This document shows positions 46,901 through 59,800 of a stretch of 64,000 nt of DNA, piece by piece. The stretch spans positions 58,022,987-58,086,986 of the forward strand of contig CM048557.1 of NCBI GenBank assembly GCA_026413225.1, read 5' to 3'. The translations under genes were made by a program, and so were the position numbers. How positions within the stretch are numbered: position 1 is the first letter of the stretch; each line of letters opens with the position of its first letter. The notes under the pieces are model-generated. The model was given only the letters and a program-made list of their open reading frames with translations. It did no database searches and was not told the origin of the DNA. This DNA is from Otis tarda. Taxonomy: Eukaryota; Chordata; Aves; Otidiformes; Otididae.

Positions 46901-48762
46901 TATCCCATTTGTCAGCTGCTGCTCTCACTGGGTTCCTGTGTCAACTGGAAACTCTTCAGGAGCAAACCTGAAGTTCTGTAGAAATGTTGGTCAATTTTGG
47001 GAAGGAGGGAAAGGGACGGTGAGTCTGTGGGGTCCTTGCAGGAGTTTTGGATGCTTGTTTTGCTACCGCTTTTATATTAAGTGATGGTGTAGGTTTAAGA
47101 GCAATTCTCTGTAACCAGGCTGATGTTGGGTAGCATCTGTGTCAGGTGTCAGTGCTTTATTTCAGTCTGTACAGATACTCGTTAATAGCAGTTTGCCAGG
47201 AGATGGCAGTGAATCACCAGTTTGTACAGCGTGACCAACAGACAATAGCAAATTGTCAGGGTGCCCCTGGGAGGTCAAGCGCCTGTAGGGTGTCCTGTGG
47301 TGTTCAGCAGGCCTTGACAGACTTGGAACGTGCTGGTGGCAAAGAGCAAGTTTCCCCGCTTGCCAGTGCAGGTCAGTGAGTAGAGCAAGTCTGTGCTGAC
47401 TTCTGAGAGTTTCAAGTGTACTTGTGCGTTTGTAAAAACCACGAGCAGGACCATGAAAATAAAGACTGTAAATAAAAGCTGTTGAGTGTGATATGGATGA
47501 TATATTTTTTGGGGGATCTATACATCCAGTATTCAAATCAAACATCTTTAAAGAGAAACCTGGAAATTTAAGGACATGTAGTGTCAATGAATGTGCTTTC
47601 AGCTGTAAGTGGCTGTTCTGGTTAGCTGAGAGATGTAAAACACCAGTGCTTCACACCAGCAATGGCTTCCTAAAAAGCCTAAGCTCACCTCAGGCAGTTA
47701 GGGCCTTGCCATTTGACTTTCCTTCAGCGTGGTGCCGCTTGTAGTGTTCGCAAGGCCACCGCAGAAACTGCAGAACAGATGTTGCATCAGAATCCTGCAT
47801 TGCTGCTCTTTAGGGAATAAAAGATCTTAACTATTTTGGTTCTCTCTGGAGCAGGCCCACAGTAGAGGTGTATTTCAGAGGGATGTTGTGTGTGAGTGAC
47901 AGGTATATTTCTGGGATGAATCACAGAGCAGATAAAATTGAGGTATAAGATGGACTCCCTGTTAAATGGTGGAAAATGCATACACAAAAAAGCTTGGTGA
48001 CTGGGTACGTCCTAATGTACTTCAGCTAAAGCTCCCGTCAGCAAGCAGTTGCAAGACAAATGTGTAGAAAAGCCTGTCTTGTTAGTTAGTGTTTGGGATG
48101 ATTTAAGGGCTCATGAAGTCAGGTGTCCTTCAGAGCTGCAGGATGCTTGCGAAGGACCTCACTAATGTTGCCAATTGCAACTTTGGCTTGCAAAGTTTTT
48201 GACTGCCCCACATGAGGGGGGCAGCTCATGTTTTAGCTTATTTTTCAAAACATTTATTTTTCTCAGCAAACCAGAAGATTTGGCCTTTGGACATAGAATC
48301 CTTCTGTCTTCAATCTTAACTGGTGCTTTGACTGAACCTCCAGTGGATACATATGAATCCAAAGACTCCCGTAGGTTGAAAGGGCATACAAGTGTTTATG
48401 GTTTGGAAATGGGTTGTAAGGAATAATGCTATGGCAGATATTCAGATTTTCCTCATGTGTGGGTGTTTTTGTTTTTATTCTTTTTTTTTCTTGCATAGCT
48501 TAGGGATAGGGAATTTAATCTCAATGTTTTCAAGAGTGTGAAATGAAAGCATACAGTCTCTCAATTATGAACTGGCAGGGAAGCAGGTATCTGCCTGGAG
48601 GAAATTAAGGGTAAGAGTTACTTTTACCTCCTTTAATTGCAACTAAAAGCTTGCACAACTAGCCTGTTTGAAAATTACCTTTTGTAGATTCTTTCTTAAG
48701 TGAAAATACGTTGGTGCACAAGGAAGAAGGTATGTGGCTGGTTGATTGCAACACTTGAGTAT

Positions 48763-48805
48763 ACCTGATCTAGGATAAATCTCTGCTTAAGAAACTAGAT
48801 CAGGT
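48763..48805. repeat. 11-bp perfect inverted repeat
   Basis: ACCTGATCTAG (48763-48773) and CTAGATCAGGT (48795-48805) are perfect reverse complements separated by 21 bases. There are no transposon signatures around it, and about one such match is plausible by chance in a window of this size. Confidence 0.5.
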
Positions 48806-51509
48806 CCTAGAAAAAGAATACTAATTTTCTTTCATACCAACTTTAGTCTAGCCAAATCAAATTGCTCCAGCAACAGTTCTTCCTATTTTGATCCATTTAG
48901 CAAAACAGGGCAGACCATGAGGTCAAGCTTCATTACGGTTTTAGTATTTTATCGACTGACACATGAATATGGTTGAAATGGTACAGCTCTGTTTCACTGT
49001 TAATAAAAAATGCAGAGGATTTATTTCAGTAAGAAAAAGCACTCATAATAAAATGTAAGTAGTAACAGTGAAAGATACCAAGAAGCAATTTAACTGTGTC
49101 AGGTATAAAGCTTTGCAGACCTGAAGAATGTTTTGTGGATATTAGAAATTTCCTTTCTTCCAATTATATCAATGTGTAGGGTATTATTTTTCACTGCGGA
49201 CCTTGCCTTGCTTCCAATTTATTTATTGATGAAATGGTTTAGCTTAAAATCACATTCTAGGCCAAATCCGTTAAATTTGGTAATAAACTGTAAGTAGGCA
49301 AGCTTTTACTATCTATCCTATATAATACTGTGCATATTATGTCACTAGTATATTTTCTTTTTCTGTTAGTGATAGCCATTTTTGTAATTAGTGAGGACAG
49401 CTGTAGTACAAAAACTGCAAAATAGTTGCACTGGGAGGATCAAAATGGCTTATTTTCCTCTGCTTTCCTCCCTTACTGCTCATGAACATACATAAATTCC
49501 TGAATATTGAACAGTTTGCTTCCTTGTGATTTCAAAGCCTATCTCCGCTAGATCTGGCCCAGCAAGTTTTCTGGTTCCCTGCTCTCCTGCTGTGCCTACC
49601 AGGGTCATATGGTCCCTTAGGTCCTTCATCTGTCTCCGTGGCTGTGGCGTTCGATACGGCGTGTTGCCATGGGTAAGCTGCTATTTTTCTCTGGCTGTTT
49701 TTTTCTGTCAGAAGCAGGGTTTAATTGCACCTTCTGCTAATCTAATGGTGTTTGGCACACTTCTGGGCTTTAAGTTGTTCTTTAACTATCCACAGATCAA
49801 AAGTCTGGCTAACAACAGCTGTTAACACCTGTTTTCCAGCATAATAGTGTATATATTTAATTTTACAGAACAAACACATCTCTGCAAGGTCAACTTTGTA
49901 CACTTGCATCTTAGTAACTTTCCCAGTATGCTACCTGTCTTGCACCTGCAATGTTCAGGCTTTCATCCCTTGGATGTCTTGCTGCTTTCTTATGTAAACT
50001 GTAAAAATCTATATGCAGAGAAAGGCAAGGACGAGAGGACAAAAAAAAAAAAAAATACGGATAGTGTCATGTTATGGTTGCAGAAATAAATTAACTGAAT
50101 TTCACCCCAGTAGGTTTACTGTTACTTTAAAACTTGGAAGAGTTGTACCTGGGTGCTTTTCTTCCTCTTGTGCTAATTGAGCATATTTGTGGCTGCAACT
50201 TGTTAACACTGGTACGATCCACCCAGTAACAGGGTGGGTCCTAAGAAAGAGTGGAGCATGGGCACTTTAACAGTGGGTGAGTTTTCCTTTTGGTGAGTTT
50301 TACTTTTGTGTTCCCTTCAGTTGTTGGGATGTTAAGGGAGCATTTCCTGCCCAGAGTTGATGATGCTTGTGGAAAGGGTCTGGGGAGGCAAAATACAGTT
50401 CTGACTTGGCTAAATTGTTTGAGGCACCAAAATCTATCGGGAAGGAACCGGATCATGTTTTAAAAAGCTAGCTTGATTTAATAGTTAAGTTGCACAGATT
50501 TCAAGCAACTGATACCAGACTAAGCTGAAAGCTGGCTTTTCCCCTCCTTTTAGGCTTGTTGAGTAACCTCCAGTGTCTGCTACGGATTATTTTACGTTCC
50601 AGAGGGATGAATTTCTGGAGATAATGTTTTAGTAAATACTGCAAGTATAACATTGTGTAGCCCTTTCTGTTTTAATGATGTTACCAGCTTTTAAGGAGAT
50701 GCTGTTTGCTTATTCCAGGTATTTGTTTCTGTGCCATAGGTCAATGTTGGTACTTGACCGGATCTGCCCCGGTCGTGGTTAGTTGAAGTGGTGGCCTTTC
50801 CCTTGTCTGACTAGCAAACTGATGCTTGACAAGATTTCTTTATGTGTATTTGTGTTTTAAGATGAAGAATTAGTGGAGCCAGTACCTAAAATAACCTCTA
50901 ATCCGTAACACACACACACACCCCCCATCCTGCTTTTCCCGTGTAGCTTTTTATTTGGAATATTGATGCTCTTTGGACTAAATGCACTGTCTAAAACCAA
51001 AAAGCCACAACCTACAAAGCTTTTTGCTAAGCTTGTGTGTCTTAGAGCCAAGCACTCTTCTGATTCAGCTACAAACAGTGCTGTTGGCAGACCTGGCACT
51101 TGATTCTGATGTGACTCTGCAGGGACCCTAGACTTGTCTTCTGCGGGTCTGCAGCCTTGCTGCTGATCAGCACTGCTTAAACCACATAAATGCAGAATAT
51201 GAAGGGTCCAAGCATGCTGTCAGCTCTTTGGCTCTAAAAGCAGGATTGTTCTCTTAGTAGCTGTAATATCTTCAAGTGAGGTACTTGGTGAAAAGCCCAG
51301 TTTGAGCTCAGGGACTTTCTTCTTTGCTTCAACAACCTGATTCACTCTAAGCCAGAGGAAGGCACCATCCTTCCCCGTGGTGCATGGAAGGCAGATGGGG
51401 AACAAGTTTCTTCAAGCAAAAGACAGAAACTCCACCCTCTTGCAAGGCAGATTTAACACAAGGAAGCATCTGAGTAAAACACAAGAAACCTTTAAAGAAC
51501 CAAAGTCAA

Positions 51510-53117
51510 AATTTAAAAAAAAATTTATTCCTTCAATTTTATATACAATAATTACAGACTACTGTACAAAGGTGTAAATGGTCTTTGTTGTGAGGAGTTG
51601 TACATATGCAGCTTAGTAGACAGACTTAACATTCAATTTGAATCTCAGTGCAAATAGGCACTAAAACATCCAACATACCTCCAAGGTATAAAAAGACATA
51701 CCAGTTTTACAGGTTTCTCCAGCATATTTTGTTACAGTGCAAAATGCTACAAGATAAGGTTTCTTTAGAAAATTCATATAAATTAAACACATATTGCACT
51801 TGTCCCAAGCAAAAGTGTAACAAGTTGTACTTACTCAACTAGTTTGTTATGTTTTAAACATCCCTCATACACATGCACTCCTTCCTCCTGGCTATTTGTG
51901 CCAAATATGTGTAGTTCTTACTCCAAATCTTAAATAACTGTGTATAACTCTTTGACTAATGCAATCCCTCTTGAAAAGATTGCTAAAAAATTTAAAAAAA
52001 AAAAAAAAGCCGACTAATGTAACCAGAATATTCTCCAGAACCCTTTTCAGTCTTCTTTCCAGTAGCACTGTAACTAAATACATAAAGTATTTTTTTTTAA
52101 TTCATAATGCAAGTATATTGAACATTAACCATTTCAGACACTTACACCCCTACAGTCTGGAAAGGTATGAAACCTCCAGTTCTAAAGACAAACGTGTTTC
52201 TACAGTACTTCAAGCTGCTAAGCTAACATTGCACAAAATGTTCATGGTGCAATACCACAGGTAGGACTTTGACTTCTGTACATCACTGGCAGGGAGAAGT
52301 GGTGCAAAGTTGCATTAACTTCAGAGAACAAAGTCTACTTGGACCGAATCTAGTCAATACAGTCCGTGCACCCACCAAATAAGAAATAGAGGGGAAGGCG
52401 AACACCACCAATCTTACAAACTTTGAGTTTCCCTAAATCCTTACCAGCCTTGAAATTTAAAGGAACAAGTGCGTATGAGTGCAGATACTAACTCTGTGCG
52501 TAAGATATTTATTCAAAGCTAAAAGGTAAGGGAGTAGCTTAGGAATAAATCATTTTGGTTTTAGCAAGCCAGTACGAACAAAGGTGATACTAAAACCACT
52601 GACACACAAAAGCAGAGGAAATGTAAAACCCATGACAAGCTGAATGCTAGACCACGTCTTAAACAGTTCAGGGTTACCAGCAAAATGCTGCCAATGCTTT
52701 AATTTCCTCCCCCTACTTGACCCTAGAGGACTATACTTAGGCCTGTTGTGTACAAAAAGAGCATTTACTTTTGGAAAACACTTCTACATTCAACTCAGTC
52801 ATTTAGAACATGGGTGGAAGAAAACCTGATTTCTGGTACTACGATGTTCTCCAGATCCTCATCTGGAGCTCCAACAGTAACTGTACAGTACTTCCTAAAG
52901 GCAAGTCCCCGTCTTACTTGGATACTACTAGATATGAAGTCCTTAATAAGGCAATATGCTATTTATACAAGTAATGAGATGAAATCCTAATTTGATACAT
53001 TTAGGAATTCTTTATGCAGGTAGCATACATTTACACCACTTGTGTGGGTCAAGAGTTTACGTTTAAAAAAAAATCCAAACAGCCGGGCTTTGGGTCAGGA
53101 GAACCGACAGGTAGCGT
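51510..53117 (-). other. SLC25A29: SLC25A29 3' UTR
   Basis: Follows the SLC25A29 stop on the minus strand. Minus-strand AATAAA signals appear (as TTTATT on plus) at 51524-51529 and, nearer the stop, at 52508-52513. The distal signal gives a UTR of about 1.6 kb; the exact cleavage site is estimated. Confidence 0.6.
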
Positions 53118-53861
53118 TCATAAACTCGAAGGCTGCTGGATTACTGGACCTGGTTCACATTCATGAAGGTTGTCTTCTGACCTCATGTACATTAGGAAGA
53201 CAGTGACGGTAGCAAAAGTAGCTGCGTTGACAGGAAAAGCACGGAGAAGTGTGGAAGTGAGACCTCTTGTGAACACCCTCCAGCCTTCCTCGTGGTAGCT
53301 CTTTTTGACACAGTCTAAAATGCCGCTGTACTGTGTAATGCCCCCGACTCCATCGGCCTGAAGCCGGGATTTGATTACATCCATGGGATAGGTTGAGAGC
53401 CAGGACACAATTCCTGACATCCCCCCTGAAAACAGCAGTTTGGGAATAACATAACTGTCTTCAGCTTCACAGCCTAAATACCTGGTCATGCAGTCATAGG
53501 TCAGGAAGTAAAAGCCAAAGCTTGGAGTCTCTCTTATGAATGTGGAGACCATGCCCCTGTTGATACCCCTCAGCCCTTCCTTTCGATAGATTTTGATCAA
53601 ACAGTCCAGAGAATTTTTGTAGTTCTTTGTTTTCTGTTTGTATTCACCTGTTCCTTGAAGCTGCATCCTTGTCTTTGCTAGCTCCATGGGACAGCAGATG
53701 ATGCACTGGATAGCCCCTGCCGCTGACCCTGCAAGGAACTGGTTTAGAGGAGTGTCTTTTCCAAAAGCACGAAGTGTGTTTCCTTGGACACCGAACACAA
53801 CCGCATTAATGAAGGTAAGTCCCATCATTGGTGACCCAATACCTTTATAGAGTCCAAAAGC
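53118..53861 (-). CDS. SLC25A29: SLC25A29 exon 4 coding part
   Basis: 247 codons (residues 55-301) plus stop, beginning [17 protein letters not shown] after a pyrimidine-rich CCCCTAG acceptor. It contains transmembrane helices 2-6 and the second and third carrier signatures. The open frame starting at the internal Met66 is only part of this exon. Confidence 0.97.
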   Translation of the reverse strand, partial: AFGLYKGIGSPMMGLTFINAVVFGVQGNTLRAFGKDTPLNQFLAGSAAGAIQCIICCPMELAKTRMQLQGTGEYKQKTKNYKNSLDCLIKIYRKEGLRGINRGMVSTFIRETPSFGFYFLTYDCMTRYLGCEAEDSYVIPKLLFSGGMSGIVSWLSTYPMDVIKSRLQADGVGGITQYSGILDCVKKSYHEEGWRVFTRGLTSTLLRAFPVNAATFATVTVFLMYMRSEDNLHECEPGPVIQQPSSL

Positions 53862-56800
53862 CTAGGGGAAGAAGGAAGGAAAAGCCCTTTAACAGTGGTG
53901 TCAATAACCTTCTGAAATTGTGCAGAACATGGCCTTTCAGGCTCTCCCTTGTGCCCTAACTTTCTAACAGTTGCCAGAAGATCAGTACAGTCTTGCTTTG
54001 TAATAATAATTTGATCGCTGCCTAGGACACAAACATCTAAACATTTTTAGCAATACAAATACATAGTTGAACACATCCAGAAAATAATCTTAGTCCATCC
54101 AGAGAAAACTTTTCTGGTGGATTTTATACTTTATTTCAAAAGTACCTAAAAGCCTAAAGCTACCCTTTTAGTTATGGTCTTGGAAAAAAGGAAAGGACGG
54201 GGAAAAAAAAAACAAACCACCAATTTTGACAGCATTGGTGGACAAAGGACAAGCAACGGACATCATCTACCTGGACTTGTGTAAAGCATTTGACACTGTC
54301 CTGCACAACATCCTTCTCTATAAACTGGAGAGGCATGAGTTTGATGGATGGACCACTCTGTGGATAAGGAATTGGCTGGATGGCTGCACCCAAAGAGTGG
54401 TGGTCAACAGCTCGATGTCCAAGTGGAGACTGGTGACGAGTGGTGTCCCTCAGGGGTTCGTGTTGTGCCCGGCCCTGTTCAACATCTTTGTCGGCAACAT
54501 GGACAGTGGGATAGAGTGCATCCTCAGCAAGTTCGCCGATGACACCAAGCTGTGTGGTGCCGTCGACATGCTGGAGGGGAGAGATGCCATCCAGAAGGAC
54601 TTGGACAGTCTGGAGAGGTGGGCCTGTGCAACCTCATGAAGTTTAACCAGGCCAAGTGCAAGGTCCTGCATGTGGGCCATAGCAATCCCAGGCACAAATA
54701 CAGGCTGGGTGGAGAATGCATCAATACCAGCCCTGAGGAGAGGGACTGGGGAGTGATGGTAGATAAGAAGCTCAACATGAGCAGACGATGCGCCCTTGCG
54801 GCCCGGAAGGCCAACCGTATCCTGGGCTGCATCAAAAGGAGCGTGGCCAGGAGGTCGAGGGAGGTGATTCTGCCCCTCTACTCTGCCCTGGTGAGACCCC
54901 ACCTGGAGTACTGTGTCCAGTTCTGGAGCCCCCAACATAAGAAATACGTGGAGAGTTGGAGAGGGTCCAGAGGAGGCCACAAAGATAAGAGGGCTGGAGC
55001 ACCTCTCCTATGAGGACAGCCTGAGAGAGTTGGGGCTGTTCAGCCTGGGGAAGAGGAAGCTCCAGGCAGACCTTATAGCGGTCTTTCAGTACCTCAAGGG
55101 GACCTACAGGAAAGATGGGGGGAGACTGTTCAGTAGGGCCTGTTGTGACAGGACTAGGGGTAACGGTTTCAAAACAGAGGGAGGTAGATTCAGACTGGAC
55201 ATCATGAAAAAATTTTTTACACTGAGGGTGGTGGATGAGGCTCTGAGCAACCTGATCTAGTGGGGGATGTCCCTGCTCCTTGCAGAGGGGTTGGACTAGA
55301 TGACCTTTGAAGGTCCCTTCCAACACAAACCATTCTATGATTCTCTGAAAATTAGCTATTCAAATAATTTACTACCTTATTTAAAAAGTTAACTTAAAAA
55401 CATAAACTTCCAACTCAGTGACCTTCAAGAAGTTCCTGGCAAACTTCTGAACATAAGTAACCAACCCTCACCAGAGAAAACGGATGCAAAATACTTAACT
55501 TGTGTGCTGAAACTACAGTATCTGCCCTGTGGTCAGGTGAGGTTGAGAGTACGCTTTTCTCTTGATCTTCAATATTTGTAGAGGTTTTCTTAACATCTTT
55601 TCCACCCTTCTGATACAAAATATACAAAGATACAAAATATGCGAAGAATTACTTTTGTACTTACAGATTCTTGCTTTATGATGGACTGAAAGCAATGGAA
55701 GGTCCCACGGTAGAGAGGTTTCTCTACATTTTGAACTTGTAGACGAACCTACAAAAAGTTATATGAGATACTGATGTCAAGAGCAGCTTAACTGGTAAAC
55801 TAGTGTCTTGTACATATATGGCGGTTTACTATAGCAATGTATACGCAAGAGCACAGGCTGGACACTGGAATATGCCATATGTGGCAAAATAATTTTAAAA
55901 ATGTCTTTTGAATTAATTTTGGGGGTGAAAACATGAAGGGAGGAGGATTGTTAATTTCTTGTGATTATTAGAAAAACAATATGTGGAAGTACAACAGGGT
56001 ACACCGTTATCTAGAATTTCAGGCTGAAGTTTTTCAGGACTGGCTACAATAAGTACTTTCTTTAGCTGCCAAGAATACTTCTGTTCATACTAAGCAATAT
56101 CTGTACAAACCTGATAGAATTTGATAAAAATTTATTTACAGGTCAAGCGTGAAATAAGTATGACTGTAAAAGGATGGAAACTTTCAACAACACCACACAC
56201 AGCATTTCTGGCTACCAGATTTGGGACCTTTCACTGAGTTTTTGGTTTTGGATTTTTTTTTTTGTTTGTTCTGCCCCCTCCCCCCCCCCCGCAGAGGGCA
56301 GTTGGAAAGAGATTCTTAAAATGTCTGTCTTTGTACAAGGAAAGGAATAAAAACCACTTGTCCTTTTTAATTTTAGTCTATTTTTTTAACCTGCTGAAAG
56401 GAAACAATTTGTGAAGGTGTGACTGTTTCAAACCTTCAGTGTTAGTAATTGATTAACTTTTCCAAAACTGCAATGGTATGTTCTGCTGGACAGAGAGAAG
56501 CAACTGTGACTGGTGATGTTAGGAGACAGGCCCTTTTCCTGGATGTTTTTTAATATTTAATGGGAAAAATCACCCAATTCTGTTTTTCCTGCCAACTCGT
56601 CCTCAGCACACTTACACCAAGAAAGCCTCAAAGCTAACTGGTTCATGTGAAGCCCTGCACTGCAATGAACTCCACAACTTGGTTTCACTGGATTGGAGAA
56701 GTCAGAAATCTGTCTTTGGTGCTCAGCATGGCGGGCTGCAATGTTCCTCAGAAAAAATGCTCATCAGCCATTTAACGCTGCTGCTGCTGCAACTCCAGGG

Positions 56801-59800
56801 CAAAAAACTTCGAGGCTCTTATTCTGAACAAAAGAAAAGATTATCAGGTCTATGTGAGAGATTCCTGACTTTAAAGTCTTTTTATCTCTCTTTGCCTAAA
56901 ATAGTAATATAGACCACCACAACAATGGAAGACCTATAAGATGATGTGGGTCTAGAAGAGGATTTAGGACATGGTTTGTCAAAATTCTATATTCAGGTTA
57001 GCTTTCTCTGAAGCAAAAAAAATATTTACTGTTCCAGTATTTTGTATATTCCTGCAAGATGTCATTTTATCTTTCATAGAACTTTACTTCTCTGTGTCTC
57101 TTTAGTATCCATGTTAGTGTATGCTGGTCGTACTGGGAGGCTTAGATCACCTCAGGTCTTCCAAGATGGAACAGGGTTTTAAAACATCTTAGCGTTAAAA
57201 GAAGGCTTATGGTAGGATTCAAAGAAAATAAATGCTTTGTTGCTCAAAGTGACATTTGAGGGGTAGACAGATTGTTAAAACTGTTGAAGCAGCAGACCCA
57301 CAAGCAAGCCATAAATCTTAACAAGCTGTCAGAACTGCACAAAACAGGGGGCTTGCTCCATCTATAGTTTACTGCTATTGTTTCAAACCCTGTTTGTGAA
57401 GTCAAGCTTTGGTAGAATTGCAGCTTAGGAACCTTCTTTCTTTAACTTTTCTATACACTTGTCTTCAGTAGTTTAGAATTCATCACATTCTGTATATAGG
57501 CTGAACTTCCTGGTGGCATGCAGCTCCCACTATTTTTGTCTAAGTAGTTTGCAAAATATTGACCAATTAAGCTTTGTTGTAGGATAAAAATATTTAGAAA
57601 GTTAAGTACTGACACTCTAGGGCTAGGAATGAACAACAGCTTTTTTATTTGAGCAGAGTGATGACCACATATGGGTACCCACACCAGCAAACTGCCAGGT
57701 CAGGTGGTGAATGCAGAGGAAGCTTTATTTATTTATGGGTATTAATGCCAAATTCAACAAGCTCTTTAGTGTGTACAGCTATAGGGAGGATGAATCATGT
57801 GCAACATTTAACCCTCTGTTCTGTTCATTGCACAATGTTCTTGCTTCCTTCTTAGTTGAAACCACCATTATTAGGGCTTTAGGTCCAACAGTAACACACT
57901 AATTTCACATCACTAGAGACTTGTGTAAAGGTACTCAAGACTAAGCAAAAAATCCCCAAACCACAACACCCCCAAAACAGTCCAAACATTTAATGTGTGA
58001 AATGAGTAATTTAGAAGTGTTTGAGCAATGAAAGTGTCCTCCAAGGACATATAGTGGGCAAGACCTCAACAACAGTGTGCCTGAGATCCAGTTTTAGAGC
58101 CACTGTGTGGGGAAGCGTATACAGCCAGAAATGCTTACAGAAGGAAGGTTCAGAGTAAGACTTTACATTAAAAAAAAAAGTTATATTCAAACCCCGCTCC
58201 CTCCATGCCATAGCTGTAGAAGAGGGACACATCAGTTTAAAACTAAAAAGGGGAAAAGCTTCATAAGTCTTTTAGGTCTTTATTTGAACTATTACATTTG
58301 GGAATAAATTAAGACTGAGAGAAACAGAAGTGTTCACCTGGGCTATACTTACTAGGTAACTCTCCCGTGATGAGGCTTATCTGTCATCTACAACAAAGTA
58401 ACACTTTTGCTGTTAATGAAGACAGCCCCTAGCTCAGAAAGTAAAGGCAGTTAAAAGCAAAAAAGCAATTTTATACATTACATCAACAAACCAGGGATAA
58501 GGAGTTTGCCAGTTCTGAAATCAGCTCAGTTGTGGGTTTCGCAGGGTGACTCCATCAACTTAACTGTGTGTCCCACCATCCCCCTCCCCACCTTGTGAAA
58601 CATGATCACTGGCCAAAAAAAAAAAAAAAAAAAAAAGCTTAAAAAGCCAGGACAGATGTAAAATTCTGGCTTCTCTAAGCAGCTTTCCCACTGTTGAGTT
58701 ATATTAAAGACTTACAGTCTAAGGTGACTACCAGCTAGCCCTTCTAAACACTGCAGAACTATAAAAGGGGTTAGTTCTTAACACACATACATAAACAAAT
58801 TATGCAATGTCTTTTTTTTTTTAAGAGTTATAACGTTAGTTTTCCCACATACAGTGGTGACTATGCCAGCTAATAACGCAACACTGGTTTTTGTTAGAGA
58901 AAATACTAAACAGGTAAATGCTTATAATATCTTCTAATGGGTATTAAAATATAGTGTGCCACACTGGATTTCATAAAATGTTTAAAGGTCAACTGCAAAC
59001 AAACTATTTTGCTCTATTGTAAAGCCAGATGCTTTTTCTAAAGCCAACACATCTATTTTGCATTAATACCTCTGCTGGAACTAGCATGGGAGCCCCAGTT
59101 TTGCAGACACTTTAAATATTTAGTTTCATGCACTGGAAGTTGTTGCACTTTAAAACAAAACAAGAAAACCCCACATGTGCTTAACTTTAGTCTGAGCACA
59201 GAATTTTAGCTATTTTTCTGGCTTGACACATCACCTTAAGTTAAGCATGTAAAACTTGGCAGGATAGGGGGAGAGAGAAAAAGACAGCTGGCCCTGTACC
59301 ACTGTAAAAAATATGCAAGTCTGGATAATATTATTCCTGAAAATATAAACTAGAATTCAACCCAATTACTTAACAGTCAAGTTTACCATACTCTGAGAAA
59401 CATATGTACAGTTTTTAACTATTTGAGCAGCTTGCACTTGACTGTTGAAAACTGATATCCACTAGCCAGGAAAATCTGTATTGAATTAACCATGTGCTAG
59501 AATACAGAATGCAATGATGACCTCAGTAACACTATCAGCCTTTTGCATATCTAAATTCAGCAAGGTAGAGATATTCCAAATATAGCCCTAGCGGGTAGCA
59601 CGCTGCCTGCTGCAGTCAAGTGATCTGGTGTATTAACTTAGCAGGGAATATACTGGCATCCCTTCTTCTATTCTTCCAGTGCAATAATTTGGATGAGGCT
59701 GCCAAAAAGTGACTTGTCATCCCATTCTGAAAAATGGGCTTGGACCCCTGGGTGAAGGGGCCACCAGGAGATTTCAAATCTCATCTTTGAACAGGTCTTA

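Larger units (their letters stand above)
43801..51509. other. Tail-to-tail spacer between YY1 and SLC25A29
   Basis: AT-rich DNA without a recognised gene. Further plus-strand AATAAA signals lie at 44873-44878, 45879-45884, 47458-47463, 47471-47476 and 47816-47821 and could end extended YY1 3' UTRs. An 11-bp inverted repeat is at 48763-48805 and a short CA repeat at 50911-50921. Confidence 0.6.

Noticed and set aside
54226..54639. Reverse-transcriptase frame as a functional gene
   Set aside because: It is 5'-truncated, frameshifted twice and internally deleted; it is a CR1 relic.
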